DNA from: a virus
Direction: 5' to 3' (one strand)
DNA length: 45,009 nucleotides
Virus record (IMG/VR): IMGVR_UViG_3300006735_000066
Location: 1 to 45,009 of that record
In this document: piece after piece, positions 10,194-19,329 of the stretch
Layout of the letters: each line of letters begins with the position of its first letter
Numbering within the stretch: position 1 is the first letter of the stretch
Made by a program: the position numbers and the translations under genes
The notes under the pieces: model-generated
Database searches by the model: none
What the model saw: only the letters and a program-made list of their open reading frames with translations
Told to the model about the DNA's origin: nothing

Positions 10194-10864
10194 TATCTAT
10201 TTATATTTACTTTATTATCTGAATCTTCTGCAGGAACTTTCATAGTAGCAAATGTTTCTTGCAGCACCTGTTGTTCTATTTCTGCAAAAAGAAATTCAGG
10301 TACAAAAAATCTTTGAAAATGTCTAGGTATACAATTATCTGAAGGATCACAATTAAATTTTGAAACATCACCTTCAAATATCCCTTCAAGCTTTATTGCA
10401 TCCCATTCTACATTAGGTAAATAAAGATAGTCATTTAACCACCAAAAATATTTAGTTTTATTATATTTAAAACTAGTTGATAATGCCATTGAGTTATAAG
10501 TACCAGGAGAAGTTGCTTGACATTCGTTAGATCCATCAATAGAAGATACAGTTCTAATTAATGGTCCCCAATATCCTTCCAAAAATATTGGTAGTTTATT
10601 TTTTGTTCTTTTTATTTTACAATCACTTTTTATACCACAACAATCAGATTCTATTTTATCTATTTCAATTAATTCTACAAAATCTAAAGTTTGCCATACA
10701 CTATTAAACTTCATTAATTTATTAGAGCTATCTTGTCTCCTCATTAATAATGTAGCATACTTCTTTATTAAACTGTAAAGATACCTATCAGTGACAAAAG
10801 CGTCTTCAGATTCTGCTTTTATTTGACCACGAACTCTAGATATAACATCACCTATTGTTGTCAT
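10193..10864 (-). CDS. Ring/connector-type tail protein (223 aa)
   Basis: A conserved-looking structural protein, translationally coupled to the following 303-residue gene. The N-terminus is a helix followed by T-D-R-Y-L-Y-S-L-I-K-K (25-35) and R-R-Q-D-S-S-N-K-L (42-50). It continues with L-D-F-V-E-L-I-E-I-D-K-I, a C-C-G-I-K-S-D-C cluster (about 75-82) and E-G-Y-W-G-P-L-I-R-T-V-S-S-I-D-G (95-110). This string of motifs is one I associate with a conserved small tail/ring protein of crAss-like phages found beside the muzzle gene. No enzyme motif is present. It probably sits in the tail barrel between portal and muzzle. Confidence 0.6.
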   Translation of the reverse strand: MTTIGDVISRVRGQIKAESEDAFVTDRYLYSLIKKYATLLMRRQDSSNKLMKFNSVWQTLDFVELIEIDKIESDCCGIKSDCKIKRTKNKLPIFLEGYWGPLIRTVSSIDGSNECQATSPGTYNSMALSTSFKYNKTKYFWWLNDYLYLPNVEWDAIKLEGIFEGDVSKFNCDPSDNCIPRHFQRFFVPEFLFAEIEQQVLQETFATMKVPAEDSDNKVNINR

Positions 10865-10875
10865 ATTATTATATT

Positions 10876-11391
10876 TTATTTTTTATACATATCAGCAACC
10901 CTTTTTTTGTTTTCCATAACAATATATTTGGGCCACTGCTCAGGATACGTCTTAGCTACAGATCTTTTAAATTGTCTAACAGCTTTAAACTGCCATAATT
11001 CTCTATTTTTAAATCTATACTTTGTAGAGTAATTTGTATAGAATATTTTAGCAATCTTTCCATCTGTTTGTAAGTTTCTGTTTTGCAAAACTTTACCATA
11101 TTCTCTTGAAAGAGAATAATTAGTATTTACACTCTTTGCAGCAGGACATGTTCCTATAAATAAATAACCTAGGGAATCAGGTAATTCTACACCTTCTCTA
11201 CTATTTATAACTTCTTCCCATAATTTTGTATTGTATAATCTAATAATTTTTTTAAGCTTTGCATCATTTATATTTTCATATATAGGATACTTATCTTTAA
11301 ATTCTTTTATAAGTTCACTATTTAATAAACTTAGCACTTTTTCTCTATACCTTGGTGCTTTTAAATTTGGAGCTTTAAAATTACTTATCAT
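10876..11391 (-). CDS. Conserved crAss-like protein of unknown function (171 aa)
   Basis: The frame is open from an ATG at 11406. I choose the ATG at 11391 because a promoter-like motif at 11408-11420 would leave almost no leader before the earlier start. The product is basic and rich in lysine and tyrosine, with recognisable stretches E-G-V-E-L-P-D-S-L-G-Y-L-F-I-G (about 68-82), K-I-F-Y-T-N-Y-S-T-K-Y-R-F-K-N-R-E-L-W (about 121-139) and K-T-Y-P-E-Q-W (about 150-156). I remember similar sequences among conserved uncharacterised crAss-like proteins. Many positive charges and YRFKNRELW-type repeats of aromatics suggest nucleic acid contact or internal virion location, but no domain can be named. 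It sits between the metallophosphoesterase and the ring proteins. Confidence 0.65.
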   Translation of the reverse strand: MISNFKAPNLKAPRYREKVLSLLNSELIKEFKDKYPIYENINDAKLKKIIRLYNTKLWEEVINSREGVELPDSLGYLFIGTCPAAKSVNTNYSLSREYGKVLQNRNLQTDGKIAKIFYTNYSTKYRFKNRELWQFKAVRQFKRSVAKTYPEQWPKYIVMENKKRVADMYKK

Positions 11392-11407
11392 ATTAATACT
11401 ATACAAT

Positions 11408-11420
11408 ATAATTTACAAAA
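11408..11420 (-). promoter_or_regulatory. Late-type promoter motif, one mismatch
   Basis: Plus strand ataatttacaaaa, one base different from the exact 13-mer seen at four other sites. It lies 17 bases before the chosen ATG at 11391 and its A-tract is shared with the tail of the upstream terminator. The motif argues against the earlier ATG at 11406. Confidence 0.5.
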
Positions 11421-11448
11421 AAAAGGGGATTAATAAAAGTTTAAACCC
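11415..11448 (-). terminator. Likely terminator after metallophosphoesterase gene
   Basis: In transcription sense, GGG-T-TTAA pairs with TTAA-T-CCC (one internal mismatch) across a seven-base loop and is followed by CTTTTTTTT. It lies seven bases after the metallophosphoesterase stop. The stem is short, so moderate confidence. Its T-run overlaps the promoter motif for the next gene. Confidence 0.45.
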
Positions 11449-11454
11449 AATAGA

Positions 11455-12663
11455 TTAATCTGGTGAATAAGTTAGTTCACATATATTACCTTTATTATAG
11501 TCATGTAATTCTATAACACCAGAACGTTTAGATCCTACAAACTTATTATGATAATGCCAATAATCTGTTCTAGAAAGACTTGGAAGTATCTTTAACATAA
11601 AACCTGTACGTTCATTTGTAGTAATATATTCTACTTTCTTTTTATGATGTAAATGACCTGTAAATAAAGTTCTATTTTTAGTTATACCCCATTGTTGTGG
11701 AAACTCTGTAGCATAAAGTAAAAGAGAATTTTTAGTATTTACATCTCCGTGTTCAAAAGCAAAAAAGTTATCACCCCATGTATAAACTTTTCTTTCAAGA
11801 TATGTTACATCCCAAAGTATATTAGGATTATCTATAGCTCTAGATAAAGCATGAGTTAAGTGAAATGAAGATAATCTATCATGATTACCGGGTATATATA
11901 CTACTTGAAGATCGTCACAATATTGCTTTATAAAATTAATACTCCAATATATTGCATCAAATGCTTGTGTATAAGCTTCAGTAGCAGTAGAGCAATTATC
12001 TAATGGAGTACCACTTGTAGTAGTACCAGCCCAACTATCCATGTTCATTAGATCTCCTCCTACTACATAATATATTTTTTTAAGATTATGACTAGAATGT
12101 GCTCTTTCTACAAGATCCATAATAGTCTCTTCAAAATCTTTATCTATAGTTTCATTACCTTGTTTTCCAAAATGTATATCTTGTAATGATAATACAGCAC
12201 ATACATCTTTTTTACTTTCACTTTTAATTCTTTTAACTGGAGAGAATTTTTTTGGTTTCCAATTTTTAAGTAATTGCTCTATGTGAGCTGTATCATCATT
12301 TTTAAGTTTTGTAATTAAAGCTGATATACGCCAGTGATCTGACATTTGTTTATTCCAATATTGTGACAACTTCCATTGTGTTGTATCAATATTTAATATT
12401 TGTATAATTTCTTCAGGAGACTTAGGTTCTGTATTTGAGATTCCAGTAATTTTTCCTTGGCCACTTTCCATGTTGTATGATGACGTACAATCATCTGTAA
12501 CATATCCCATGTCTCTTTCTTCTTTTCTTTTTTCTCTGTCTTCTGCATAAATTTCTTTTTTTATTTTATCAAATTCTTCTTCTGTTATTCCTAATCTTTC
12601 TGCACAATACTCTGAATTCTTTTTCCATTTTAAAGCATTTTTTACTTTTTCTTTTAAACTCAT
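11455..12663 (-). CDS. Calcineurin-like metallophosphoesterase (402 aa)
   Basis: All the metal-binding motifs of the calcineurin-like phosphoesterase fold are present in order: D-I-H (162-164), G-G-D-L (202-205), P-G-N-H-D (258-262), E-H-G-D (304-307) and G-H-L-H-H (336-340). The two-metal site should therefore be complete. Residues 1-60 are a charged helical region with a small helix-turn-helix-like segment (E-R-L-G-I-T-E-E-E-F-D). Residues 80-150 form a linker with W-K-L-S-Q-Y-W-N-K-Q. Phage members are often annotated as SbcD-like DNA repair nucleases, but no partner SbcC ATPase is in the window, so substrate is open: DNA, nucleotide or phosphoprotein. The gene has its own terminator-promoter unit upstream (12684-12745) and a likely terminator downstream. 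Confidence 0.9.
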   Translation of the reverse strand: MSLKEKVKNALKWKKNSEYCAERLGITEEEFDKIKKEIYAEDREKRKEERDMGYVTDDCTSSYNMESGQGKITGISNTEPKSPEEIIQILNIDTTQWKLSQYWNKQMSDHWRISALITKLKNDDTAHIEQLLKNWKPKKFSPVKRIKSESKKDVCAVLSLQDIHFGKQGNETIDKDFEETIMDLVERAHSSHNLKKIYYVVGGDLMNMDSWAGTTTSGTPLDNCSTATEAYTQAFDAIYWSINFIKQYCDDLQVVYIPGNHDRLSSFHLTHALSRAIDNPNILWDVTYLERKVYTWGDNFFAFEHGDVNTKNSLLLYATEFPQQWGITKNRTLFTGHLHHKKKVEYITTNERTGFMLKILPSLSRTDYWHYHNKFVGSKRSGVIELHDYNKGNICELTYSPD

Positions 12664-12683
12664 TAGATAGCTATATTAATTAG

Positions 12684-12706
12684 TGGTGCTAATATATAAA
12701 AAAATT
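12684..12706 (-). promoter_or_regulatory. Second-class promoter motif before metallophosphoesterase
   Basis: In the sense of transcription this reads TTTTTTTATATATTAGCA. The same core occurs before 36157 and 43386, at similar distance from the start (about 25-35 bases). It is close to the Bacteroidota -7 consensus TAnnTTTG as TATATTAG, but I see no clear -33 TTTG. Confidence 0.5.
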
Positions 12707-12710
12707 GTTA

Positions 12711-12745
12711 ATAAAAAAAGAGCCCCAGATGAATATCTAGGGCTC
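12711..12745 (-). terminator. Strong hairpin terminator after fibre operon
   Basis: GAGCCCTAGAT and ATCTGGGGCTC form an 11-base stem (one T-G wobble) around an ATTC loop, followed by a run of Ts. It ends the operon of the 1342- and 202-residue genes. Confidence 0.85.
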
Positions 12746-12790
12746 AGAGCGTTTTGCAGAGTAAAACCAACAAAAAATCTCCACGCTTCG

Positions 12791-13399
12791 CTATGCAGTT
12801 GGTATAGTTATACTTAACACCACAGAACCAGGTGCATATACTATACCATTATATTGTGTAACTAATCTAAATTCATAAGTTGTACCAGGAAATAATGTAG
12901 CCATTGTACTATCTAAAGTAAATGTATTTGTTGTTAATGGATTTATACTACCAAATGCATTAATAACTTGCCAATCACCAGATCCTTCTGGTCTATATTC
13001 TAATTTTATTACTTCAAGATCAGATAAAAAATCATACCAAATAAATTTTACAGTAGGATTACTTGCTCCTGTTACATGATCAGCATAAAAACTTCTAACC
13101 TTATAAGGATATGTTTCTGCATTATTATGTGCTAAAGCCATTTTTTGTAAAAATTGATCTAATCTTTCTCCTTTATGCATACATAATAAAACAGCACCAG
13201 TAACAGTTGGATACTTTACACACCACTTATCTTCAGAATGACAATGTCTTACACATTCTGTACATGTAACACTTTCACAAGGCTCTGCAGGTAATTTACA
13301 TGTAGAATCTCCATATACCGCATTTTCAGGTATAGTATAACTTGTACTTTGACAAGCACAAGAAGAAGATTTATTTGAAGCACATTTTTGACAAGCCAT
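12791..13399 (-). CDS. Cysteine-rich fibre-associated adaptor with fibronectin-like C-terminal domain (202 aa)
   Basis: The N-terminal 65 residues contain about 11 cysteines (C-Q-K-C, C-A-C, then C-T-E-C-V-R-H-C-H at about 45-53), followed by a helical G-E-R-L-D-Q-F-L-Q-K segment (about 77-86). The C-terminal half (about 105-200) looks like a single fibronectin type III or Ig-like beta-sandwich, with an L-F-P-G-T-T-Y-E-F-R-L-V-T strand pattern near 168-180. The C-R-H-C-H plus G-E-R-L-D-Q arrangement is one I have seen next to fibre genes of Bacteroidota phages. The gene directly follows the 1342-residue fibre gene and ends before a strong terminator, so it is the last gene of that operon. It may cap or attach the fibre. 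Confidence 0.6.
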   Translation of the reverse strand: MACQKCASNKSSSCACQSTSYTIPENAVYGDSTCKLPAEPCESVTCTECVRHCHSEDKWCVKYPTVTGAVLLCMHKGERLDQFLQKMALAHNNAETYPYKVRSFYADHVTGASNPTVKFIWYDFLSDLEVIKLEYRPEGSGDWQVINAFGSINPLTTNTFTLDSTMATLFPGTTYEFRLVTQYNGIVYAPGSVVLSITIPTA

Positions 13400-13417
13400 T
13401 TTTTTAATTTTTAATTA

Positions 13418-16400
13418 TTATGTACATGATGCATCAGCTACGTATTTTGCATTTATCCAATATCCACCAACTCCACTTGAGTTATATTGAGCAACTCTTC
13501 TAACTTTATCTGTACTAGGAGATCCATTTTGAGCATACCATTTAGTATCAGTTAATTCAGAAGAAGTAGAACCATAATCACCTCCAGCTATTGTTTTATA
13601 AGCTTTTACGCTTGAATCAAACATTACACCTGTTGAATTATATATTGGTATACATGTACCTGAAGATCTTCCTGCATTTCCAGCAGTTGCACAAGTCGCA
13701 CCTTCACCATAAATTACTGAATCTACCCCATTAAGCGTTCCTTTCATAGGTTTCATAACATCTTCACCTTTTGGACAATTTATATCTTGTAATAAGCCTA
13801 AACCAGCTGTATCAACCGCAGTTACACTAGTAACTAAATCTATTATCCAACTTGATTGATCTCCAGAAGATTGAATATTAGAATCAGTTGATAAATAACT
13901 TTTATCTATAAAAGATGCAACTCTAAAACCATGTTCATATAAACCGGTAATAGTATTTGCGCCATAAGAAGTTGTTCCATTATAAGGAACCATCATAGAT
14001 GCATTAGGTCCCATATAATCAGTTAAATTTACTGGATTTTGAACACTACCTGTAGATAATCCTTTTAATGCTGCATTATTTAAAACAGTTCCTGTTAATG
14101 CACCCATAGTTTGTAATACAGCAGCAGCACTAGTATCTTGTGATCCTGAAACTACTGGTACTAATATTTGAGTTAAATCAAACTTTTTATAAGTACAATT
14201 TTGAGTTACACCCCATACACTTCTTGCAGCACCACCATGTGTATTTAATATATCACATAATTCATCATAATTTTTTTGATAAGCTGGTGTAGGTTGAGAA
14301 GGTGAATTCCATCCATTTGCTAAAGCGGATGATCCATAATTACCATTAAGATTAGTATCTCCAATAAATGCTATTATATATACTGTACTAGGTATACCTA
14401 GTGTTGTTCCAGCAGACCAATAAGCAGGTAAAGAATACATAGATGAATAAGAACTTGCAACAGTAATACTACCTGATGCTCCTCCTTGCATGTCAACCAT
14501 TGCTTTTGTATAATTTAAATAATCACCTGAATTAGAACCTTTTACTGGAACATAATTAATTGTTCCAGACCAATCAGAACATAGTGCTTGTATTTGATGT
14601 TTAGAGCTTTCTAATTCATCTTTAAGTATATTAGCTTCTGCTAGTGTAAATACATTAGTATCTATAAATACTGTAATATCTGTATCTTTATTTTTTATAG
14701 GAGCAGCATCTTGTATAGGAATAGTAATAGTGTTAACTGTTCTATTACCTTCATTTCCTATAGTGCAATCTGTTTTTGCATAAATATCAACAGAATCCAT
14801 TCCTGCTGTAGGTCTTTGAGCATTAGGTGTATATATAAATTGAACATCACCTCCTAGCATTGGGTCATAATTTGTATCTGCTGGAAGATAAAATTTAGTT
14901 GTACCTCCATTTGTTGCAGTAGCATCCCAAGTTATTGGTGTAGTTTGCTTTGAATATCCAACTATATCTATTGGTATTCTTAAATTTCCACCACTATTAA
15001 CATAGTAAGAATGTTTTTCAGGTCTATACGCTCTTGAATTAGGATTAATTGTTCCATCATCATTTAATATTTTTCCATATCTTGCTCTTACATAAGAAGG
15101 TTTACAGTCACAACAAAAAACAACTTGATCAATACTTTTCTTGCTTGTATTAATTAATGCATAAATATAATAAGTTGTACTTCCATTTGCAGTTAATGCA
15201 TCTACGTATTGCCAACCGTTTTCATTTGAATTCATTGAAGTTGACATTCCTGTTGCACTATATACAACGTTTCCACAACTTATACTTGTTGTAGGATTAT
15301 CAGATATAGATTTTGTTTTTTTAATAAAAGTAAGATCTACATCTCCTCCTGTTTCTGAAGAATCAGTTCCTTTATATACTGTAGGTAATCCAGTTACAGA
15401 ATCAAAACCAGCTATCCAAGCTGTAATTGTTGCACCATCTTTATATGTTGCCATAACTGTTTTAGTGGTGCTTAATTTAGAAATTGCAGTTAAATATTCT
15501 GTTGATAATTTTGAATATGTTGTGCATGTTGGTGCAGTAGTTATAAATTCTGATTTAGCACATGTAGATATATTTCCCGTAGAACTTGTTACTTGAGCAT
15601 AAATATTATATTTTGTTCCTGCAATTAAACTACTAGCTTTTCCACTTGATGAAGTAGATGTTGGATCTTTAATTTGTTGTTTAGATATTAAATTTCCAGT
15701 AGAGTCTTCTACTATTATATCATAAATAGAATTAGAATTTGTATTTAATCCAGCAATGCTATATTCTATACTTGTTTCACCAGTACTAGTTAAAGTGATA
15801 GTTGGACATGTTGAAGTATTTTCTAAAGTCATATCCATTATTCTTTCACATTGATTAGATCCATCAGTAAAACAAAAATAAAATTTTACTTTAAAATTAC
15901 TTGTTGTATCTATACTAGTTGTATTAAATGAAATATTATGACCATTAGTGCTTCCTTGTAATTGAGAAACATTTGCATAACTAACAAGTGTATTTAAAGA
16001 AGAATCTTCTACTACAATTTTAGTACCTCTACCTTTATCACAATCATAATATCCTTTAGGAATAGTACATAAATCAAATAAAACACCTATACCACTAATT
16101 TCTCCAGATCCATTTTTTTGTAATGATATTTTTGGATCATATACAAATCCAGTACAAGCAGTTGGAGAGACAGTTCCTTGTAAATCTTCTACAGCTGTTC
16201 TTAAGTCACATATAGTTTTCCAAGCATTACTAAATGATTGTGCTAAATTAGAAGGTTTAGTATTCCATCCTTGCAATGTAGACATTACACCATTTCCTGA
16301 TAATCTTTTACCACCTGATAAATTTGCACATTCAAGTCTAGCTGCTGTAAGTACATCAGCAGTACTTCCAATAGATTTTCTATAATTACAATAATCTTTT

Positions 16401-17446
16401 TCAAGAGCTGATAATAACTCTTGCATTTCTACACGTTTACCTATTTTATTAGGTATAACGCATTTTACAGTTACTTTTGGTGGAATATATCTTGTACCAT
16501 TTTTCTTTTCTATTGCTAAAACTCTATTTTTTAATTGAGTTATAAATGGTAATCTTTGAATAGCTCTATCTGAAATTCTTGGTTGTCTTGGATCTTCAGG
16601 ATCTACTGGGTTTCTACCATCATCAATATCATCATCTACTCTTTCACAAGGTAAAAGACAGCAAAGCTTGTTAGTAACAAGTTCCATCCATCCATTATAA
16701 TACTGTAATAGCTCTACACCATTAGCATCTGTGCCAATTACTTCATAATATGCTTGTGGATTTTCTGTGGTTAACCACATAGGTTCAAAATCCTGCATTA
16801 ATGTAGCAGGTTGCGTAGCATTATTATAAAGAGGTCCTAAAGCTCTAAGAAAACATTTAGGCAATTTAACAAATGCATTAACAGTATTAGTGTTTGTTAT
16901 AGTTGTTTCATTATTTATTTCATTAGTTATAGTATTTGTTGGAACTTCAATTACATCTGAATAACCTGTTATATTTCCGTCTGAATCACCATAAACAAAA
17001 ACAAAAGTACCATCACCATTATCAATTGTATCAATAACAGATTGACCATCTACACCGTCAAATCCATCATTACCATTAGGACCTTGAATTACTTGTATTT
17101 CTTCAAAATAATTTTGAATAAGATTATAGTTCTCTACAACATCTGCAACTGTATTTTGTAAATTACATTCAACATTAATAATATTTTGTAATAATGATGT
17201 AAGATCTGTTGCTGGAGGATTACTACCAACAGCAGTACAACTTTGTATAACTCCACTAATATCAAAAGAATTATCTAATCCAGTTTGAATTAAAGAACAT
17301 AACAATTCTGCCATTTTTGCAACAACAACACTGATTGTGTCTCCTGTACAAATATTAAGACAAGCTAAATCTGGACCCTGCCAAACAATACAATTAGATG
17401 ATATAGGTGTGCATCCGTTTGTATTTCCAGTACTAAGTGGTAACAT
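13418..17446 (-). CDS. Large multidomain tail fibre (1342 aa)
   Basis: A modular, threonine/serine-rich protein with the look of a tail fibre. Residues 1-120 hold a conserved-looking anchor (I-V-W-Q-G-P-D-L near 22-29, then C-T-G-D-T) seen in crAss-like and flavobacterial phage fibres. A short collagen-like G-x-x run, with G-P-N-G-N-D-G at its core, lies at about 120-135 and is followed by a coiled or trimerising segment. Middle residues (about 450-880) contain Ig or fibronectin-like beta domains with regular Y-x-I and C pairs. From about 915 a Rossmann-like stretch begins D-I-T-V-F-I-D-T-N and later V-Y-I-I-A-F-I-G-D-T, resembling a von Willebrand A fold with an incomplete metal site. The C-terminal 200 residues have several cysteines. 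A promoter motif precedes it. Host surface binding is inferred. Confidence 0.65.
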   Translation of the reverse strand: MLPLSTGNTNGCTPISSNCIVWQGPDLACLNICTGDTISVVVAKMAELLCSLIQTGLDNSFDISGVIQSCTAVGSNPPATDLTSLLQNIINVECNLQNTVADVVENYNLIQNYFEEIQVIQGPNGNDGFDGVDGQSVIDTIDNGDGTFVFVYGDSDGNITGYSDVIEVPTNTITNEINNETTITNTNTVNAFVKLPKCFLRALGPLYNNATQPATLMQDFEPMWLTTENPQAYYEVIGTDANGVELLQYYNGWMELVTNKLCCLLPCERVDDDIDDGRNPVDPEDPRQPRISDRAIQRLPFITQLKNRVLAIEKKNGTRYIPPKVTVKCVIPNKIGKRVEMQELLSALEKDYCNYRKSIGSTADVLTAARLECANLSGGKRLSGNGVMSTLQGWNTKPSNLAQSFSNAWKTICDLRTAVEDLQGTVSPTACTGFVYDPKISLQKNGSGEISGIGVLFDLCTIPKGYYDCDKGRGTKIVVEDSSLNTLVSYANVSQLQGSTNGHNISFNTTSIDTTSNFKVKFYFCFTDGSNQCERIMDMTLENTSTCPTITLTSTGETSIEYSIAGLNTNSNSIYDIIVEDSTGNLISKQQIKDPTSTSSSGKASSLIAGTKYNIYAQVTSSTGNISTCAKSEFITTAPTCTTYSKLSTEYLTAISKLSTTKTVMATYKDGATITAWIAGFDSVTGLPTVYKGTDSSETGGDVDLTFIKKTKSISDNPTTSISCGNVVYSATGMSTSMNSNENGWQYVDALTANGSTTYYIYALINTSKKSIDQVVFCCDCKPSYVRARYGKILNDDGTINPNSRAYRPEKHSYYVNSGGNLRIPIDIVGYSKQTTPITWDATATNGGTTKFYLPADTNYDPMLGGDVQFIYTPNAQRPTAGMDSVDIYAKTDCTIGNEGNRTVNTITIPIQDAAPIKNKDTDITVFIDTNVFTLAEANILKDELESSKHQIQALCSDWSGTINYVPVKGSNSGDYLNYTKAMVDMQGGASGSITVASSYSSMYSLPAYWSAGTTLGIPSTVYIIAFIGDTNLNGNYGSSALANGWNSPSQPTPAYQKNYDELCDILNTHGGAARSVWGVTQNCTYKKFDLTQILVPVVSGSQDTSAAAVLQTMGALTGTVLNNAALKGLSTGSVQNPVNLTDYMGPNASMMVPYNGTTSYGANTITGLYEHGFRVASFIDKSYLSTDSNIQSSGDQSSWIIDLVTSVTAVDTAGLGLLQDINCPKGEDVMKPMKGTLNGVDSVIYGEGATCATAGNAGRSSGTCIPIYNSTGVMFDSSVKAYKTIAGGDYGSTSSELTDTKWYAQNGSPSTDKVRRVAQYNSSGVGGYWINAKYVADASCT

Positions 17447-17487
17447 AAATATTCTTTTTTATATTTCTTTTGAAATTACTATATATA

Positions 17488-17500
17488 ATAATATACAAAA
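17488..17500 (-). promoter_or_regulatory. Late-type promoter motif (exact 13-mer)
   Basis: Plus strand ataatatacaaaa, sense TTTTGTATATTAT, 42 bases before the start of the 1342-residue fibre gene. Exact match to three other intergenic sites. It is followed upstream in sense orientation by the same AAATC stretch (plus gattta) as at 27349-27361. Confidence 0.65.
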
Positions 17501-17531
17501 GATTTAATTAACAACCAAGTTATCATATCTA

Positions 17532-19319
17532 TTAGTCAGACGATGATATAGGTGTACAATCAACTTTATCAATTGTAACATTAGTTATATCATCATCATT
17601 CACAATAATTTTTATTTCTTTTTGAGTACATGCACCTGTTGTTGTAAAACAGTGACATATATTTAAAGTGTGTTTAGTTTTAACTGAAGCGTTTTCTATT
17701 ATAGTTTTAAAAATTCCATTTTCATTAGTTTTTCCAATATTACCTCCATTTACAATAATTTCATATCCTTTTACAGGATTACCTGTTTGATTATATACTT
17801 TAAAAACAATATATTCATTATCAGTTTTACATTCATAAAAAGTTTCTGTAGTAGTTATTGTTTCACCTTCTTCTGTAACCGTAATTACTTCTTCTTCAAA
17901 TGTTTCAATACCAATATATGTACATCTAGTATCCAATGAACCTGGTTCAATTAAAGTTCCATCTGGACCTATATTTAGAAAATTACTAATAGTACCTACA
18001 CCCCAACTAAAAGAACATGAAGGTTGTCTAAGATCTGTAGTACTTAAAGGTTCCCATATATAAGGAACTTCCCATGAAAAACTAGAATCTCCTTGAAAAT
18101 CACCTGCTAAACTAGAATCTGAATAATAATATATTGATGGATCAGCCATTCCAGTTAATAATGTTCCTGATCCAGGTATAAGAAAATCAGTTTGATATAC
18201 ATCATTCTCATCTACAACAACTGCTCTCATCATTTGTGTTTCATTACTTTGTGTTATTGGATAATATAGACCTCCATTTAAAGCATACCAATTATTTTGA
18301 TTATTTTGAATTTGTTTAAAAGGTCTTTCATTTCCAAAAAGTGTAGTTGCATAAGAAGGATCTTCAGCCTCAAGAGATCCTGCATAATAAGTTACACCAT
18401 TTAAATCAATTTCTTCATAAAAGTTATTTCCATAACCATCAGCTTCTAAAACAGGATCTTTATAAGTCCATGCTAATTTAACACCACTTGTAGGTCCTTC
18501 TGCATTTGGTGCAGGCAATAATGTAAATTGTGCCATAAGAGCATAATAATGTGCATCATTATTAGATAGCCACTCTTGATATGCACTAGCAGGAGGTAAA
18601 TTATAATTTTGAAAAAGATTTTGATAATTAACTTGTCCACTAGCATAGTAATCATTTACCCACATTGCTACAGTAGGAAAATCAATACCCATAACTCCCC
18701 ATTGTTCCATCATATAAAATTCCAGTAAATATCTGCCTACATCTATTTTAGAATATAAACTTACTTGCGCTCTTCCAGATGTATTAGGTATAAACTCAAG
18801 ATCTTGTTGACTAAATTTAAGTATAGAATTTCTACCATTTTCCATTCCTAATTCACCAGGACCTGCAGTTGCTTCAATATCATCTCCTGGAAAATCAGTA
18901 GATAAATTTTTAAGTTGTGTAACTGTAGGTTTAAATACAGGAGGATATATACAATTATTTATACAATCTTCTATTTGATATATAGGTTCTCCCGGTACAA
19001 GTATAGTAGTTGTATAAGTTGTATCTGGAAGTGTAGTAGTAGTAGTTATAGTTTCAGAATCAAAAAGATCTGGATTATTTTCTGGAATTGGATAAAAATT
19101 TATTTCTTCATATGTAGTTGAAGAATATGTTTTTATTTTAAGATCTTGCCAATCACATAATTCTTTTTTTATTTTATATTTATCCATTTGACTTAAAGAA
19201 CAGCAAGGAGCTAAACCATATCTTTTTGTTCTAAATTCTTTATAGATATAGTCAGCAAATTTTTGCTCAACTTCAATTCTTTTAATTAAGTTTTTGTCAA
19301 AATCTTTTGGATAATTCAT
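17532..19319 (-). CDS. Structural protein with N-terminal conserved domain and C-terminal Ig-like domain (595 aa)
   Basis: Not firmly recognised. The N-terminal 65 residues form a helical domain (P-K-D-F-D-K-N-L-I-K-R-I-E-V then Y-G-L-A-P-C-C). Next come threonine runs (T-T-T-T-T near 92-96), and a large beta-rich middle (about 130-470) that mentions many aromatic and asparagine residues and resembles the jelly-roll-like inserts of neighbouring virion proteins. The last 85 residues (Y-I-V-F-K-V-Y-N-Q-T-G-N-P-V-K-G-Y-E-I onward) look like a carboxypeptidase-regulatory or Ig-like beta-sandwich, common on phage surfaces. The gene follows the 183-residue gene with a 10-base gap in the same operon. 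A tail or head decoration role is plausible. Confidence 0.55.
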   Translation of the reverse strand: MNYPKDFDKNLIKRIEVEQKFADYIYKEFRTKRYGLAPCCSLSQMDKYKIKKELCDWQDLKIKTYSSTTYEEINFYPIPENNPDLFDSETITTTTTLPDTTYTTTILVPGEPIYQIEDCINNCIYPPVFKPTVTQLKNLSTDFPGDDIEATAGPGELGMENGRNSILKFSQQDLEFIPNTSGRAQVSLYSKIDVGRYLLEFYMMEQWGVMGIDFPTVAMWVNDYYASGQVNYQNLFQNYNLPPASAYQEWLSNNDAHYYALMAQFTLLPAPNAEGPTSGVKLAWTYKDPVLEADGYGNNFYEEIDLNGVTYYAGSLEAEDPSYATTLFGNERPFKQIQNNQNNWYALNGGLYYPITQSNETQMMRAVVVDENDVYQTDFLIPGSGTLLTGMADPSIYYYSDSSLAGDFQGDSSFSWEVPYIWEPLSTTDLRQPSCSFSWGVGTISNFLNIGPDGTLIEPGSLDTRCTYIGIETFEEEVITVTEEGETITTTETFYECKTDNEYIVFKVYNQTGNPVKGYEIIVNGGNIGKTNENGIFKTIIENASVKTKHTLNICHCFTTTGACTQKEIKIIVNDDDITNVTIDKVDCTPISSSD

Positions 19320-19329
19320 ATTTTTTTAA

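Noticed and set aside
11392-11406. Earlier ATG for the 171-residue gene
   Set aside because: It would place the start within two bases of the promoter motif at 11408-11420, leaving no leader.
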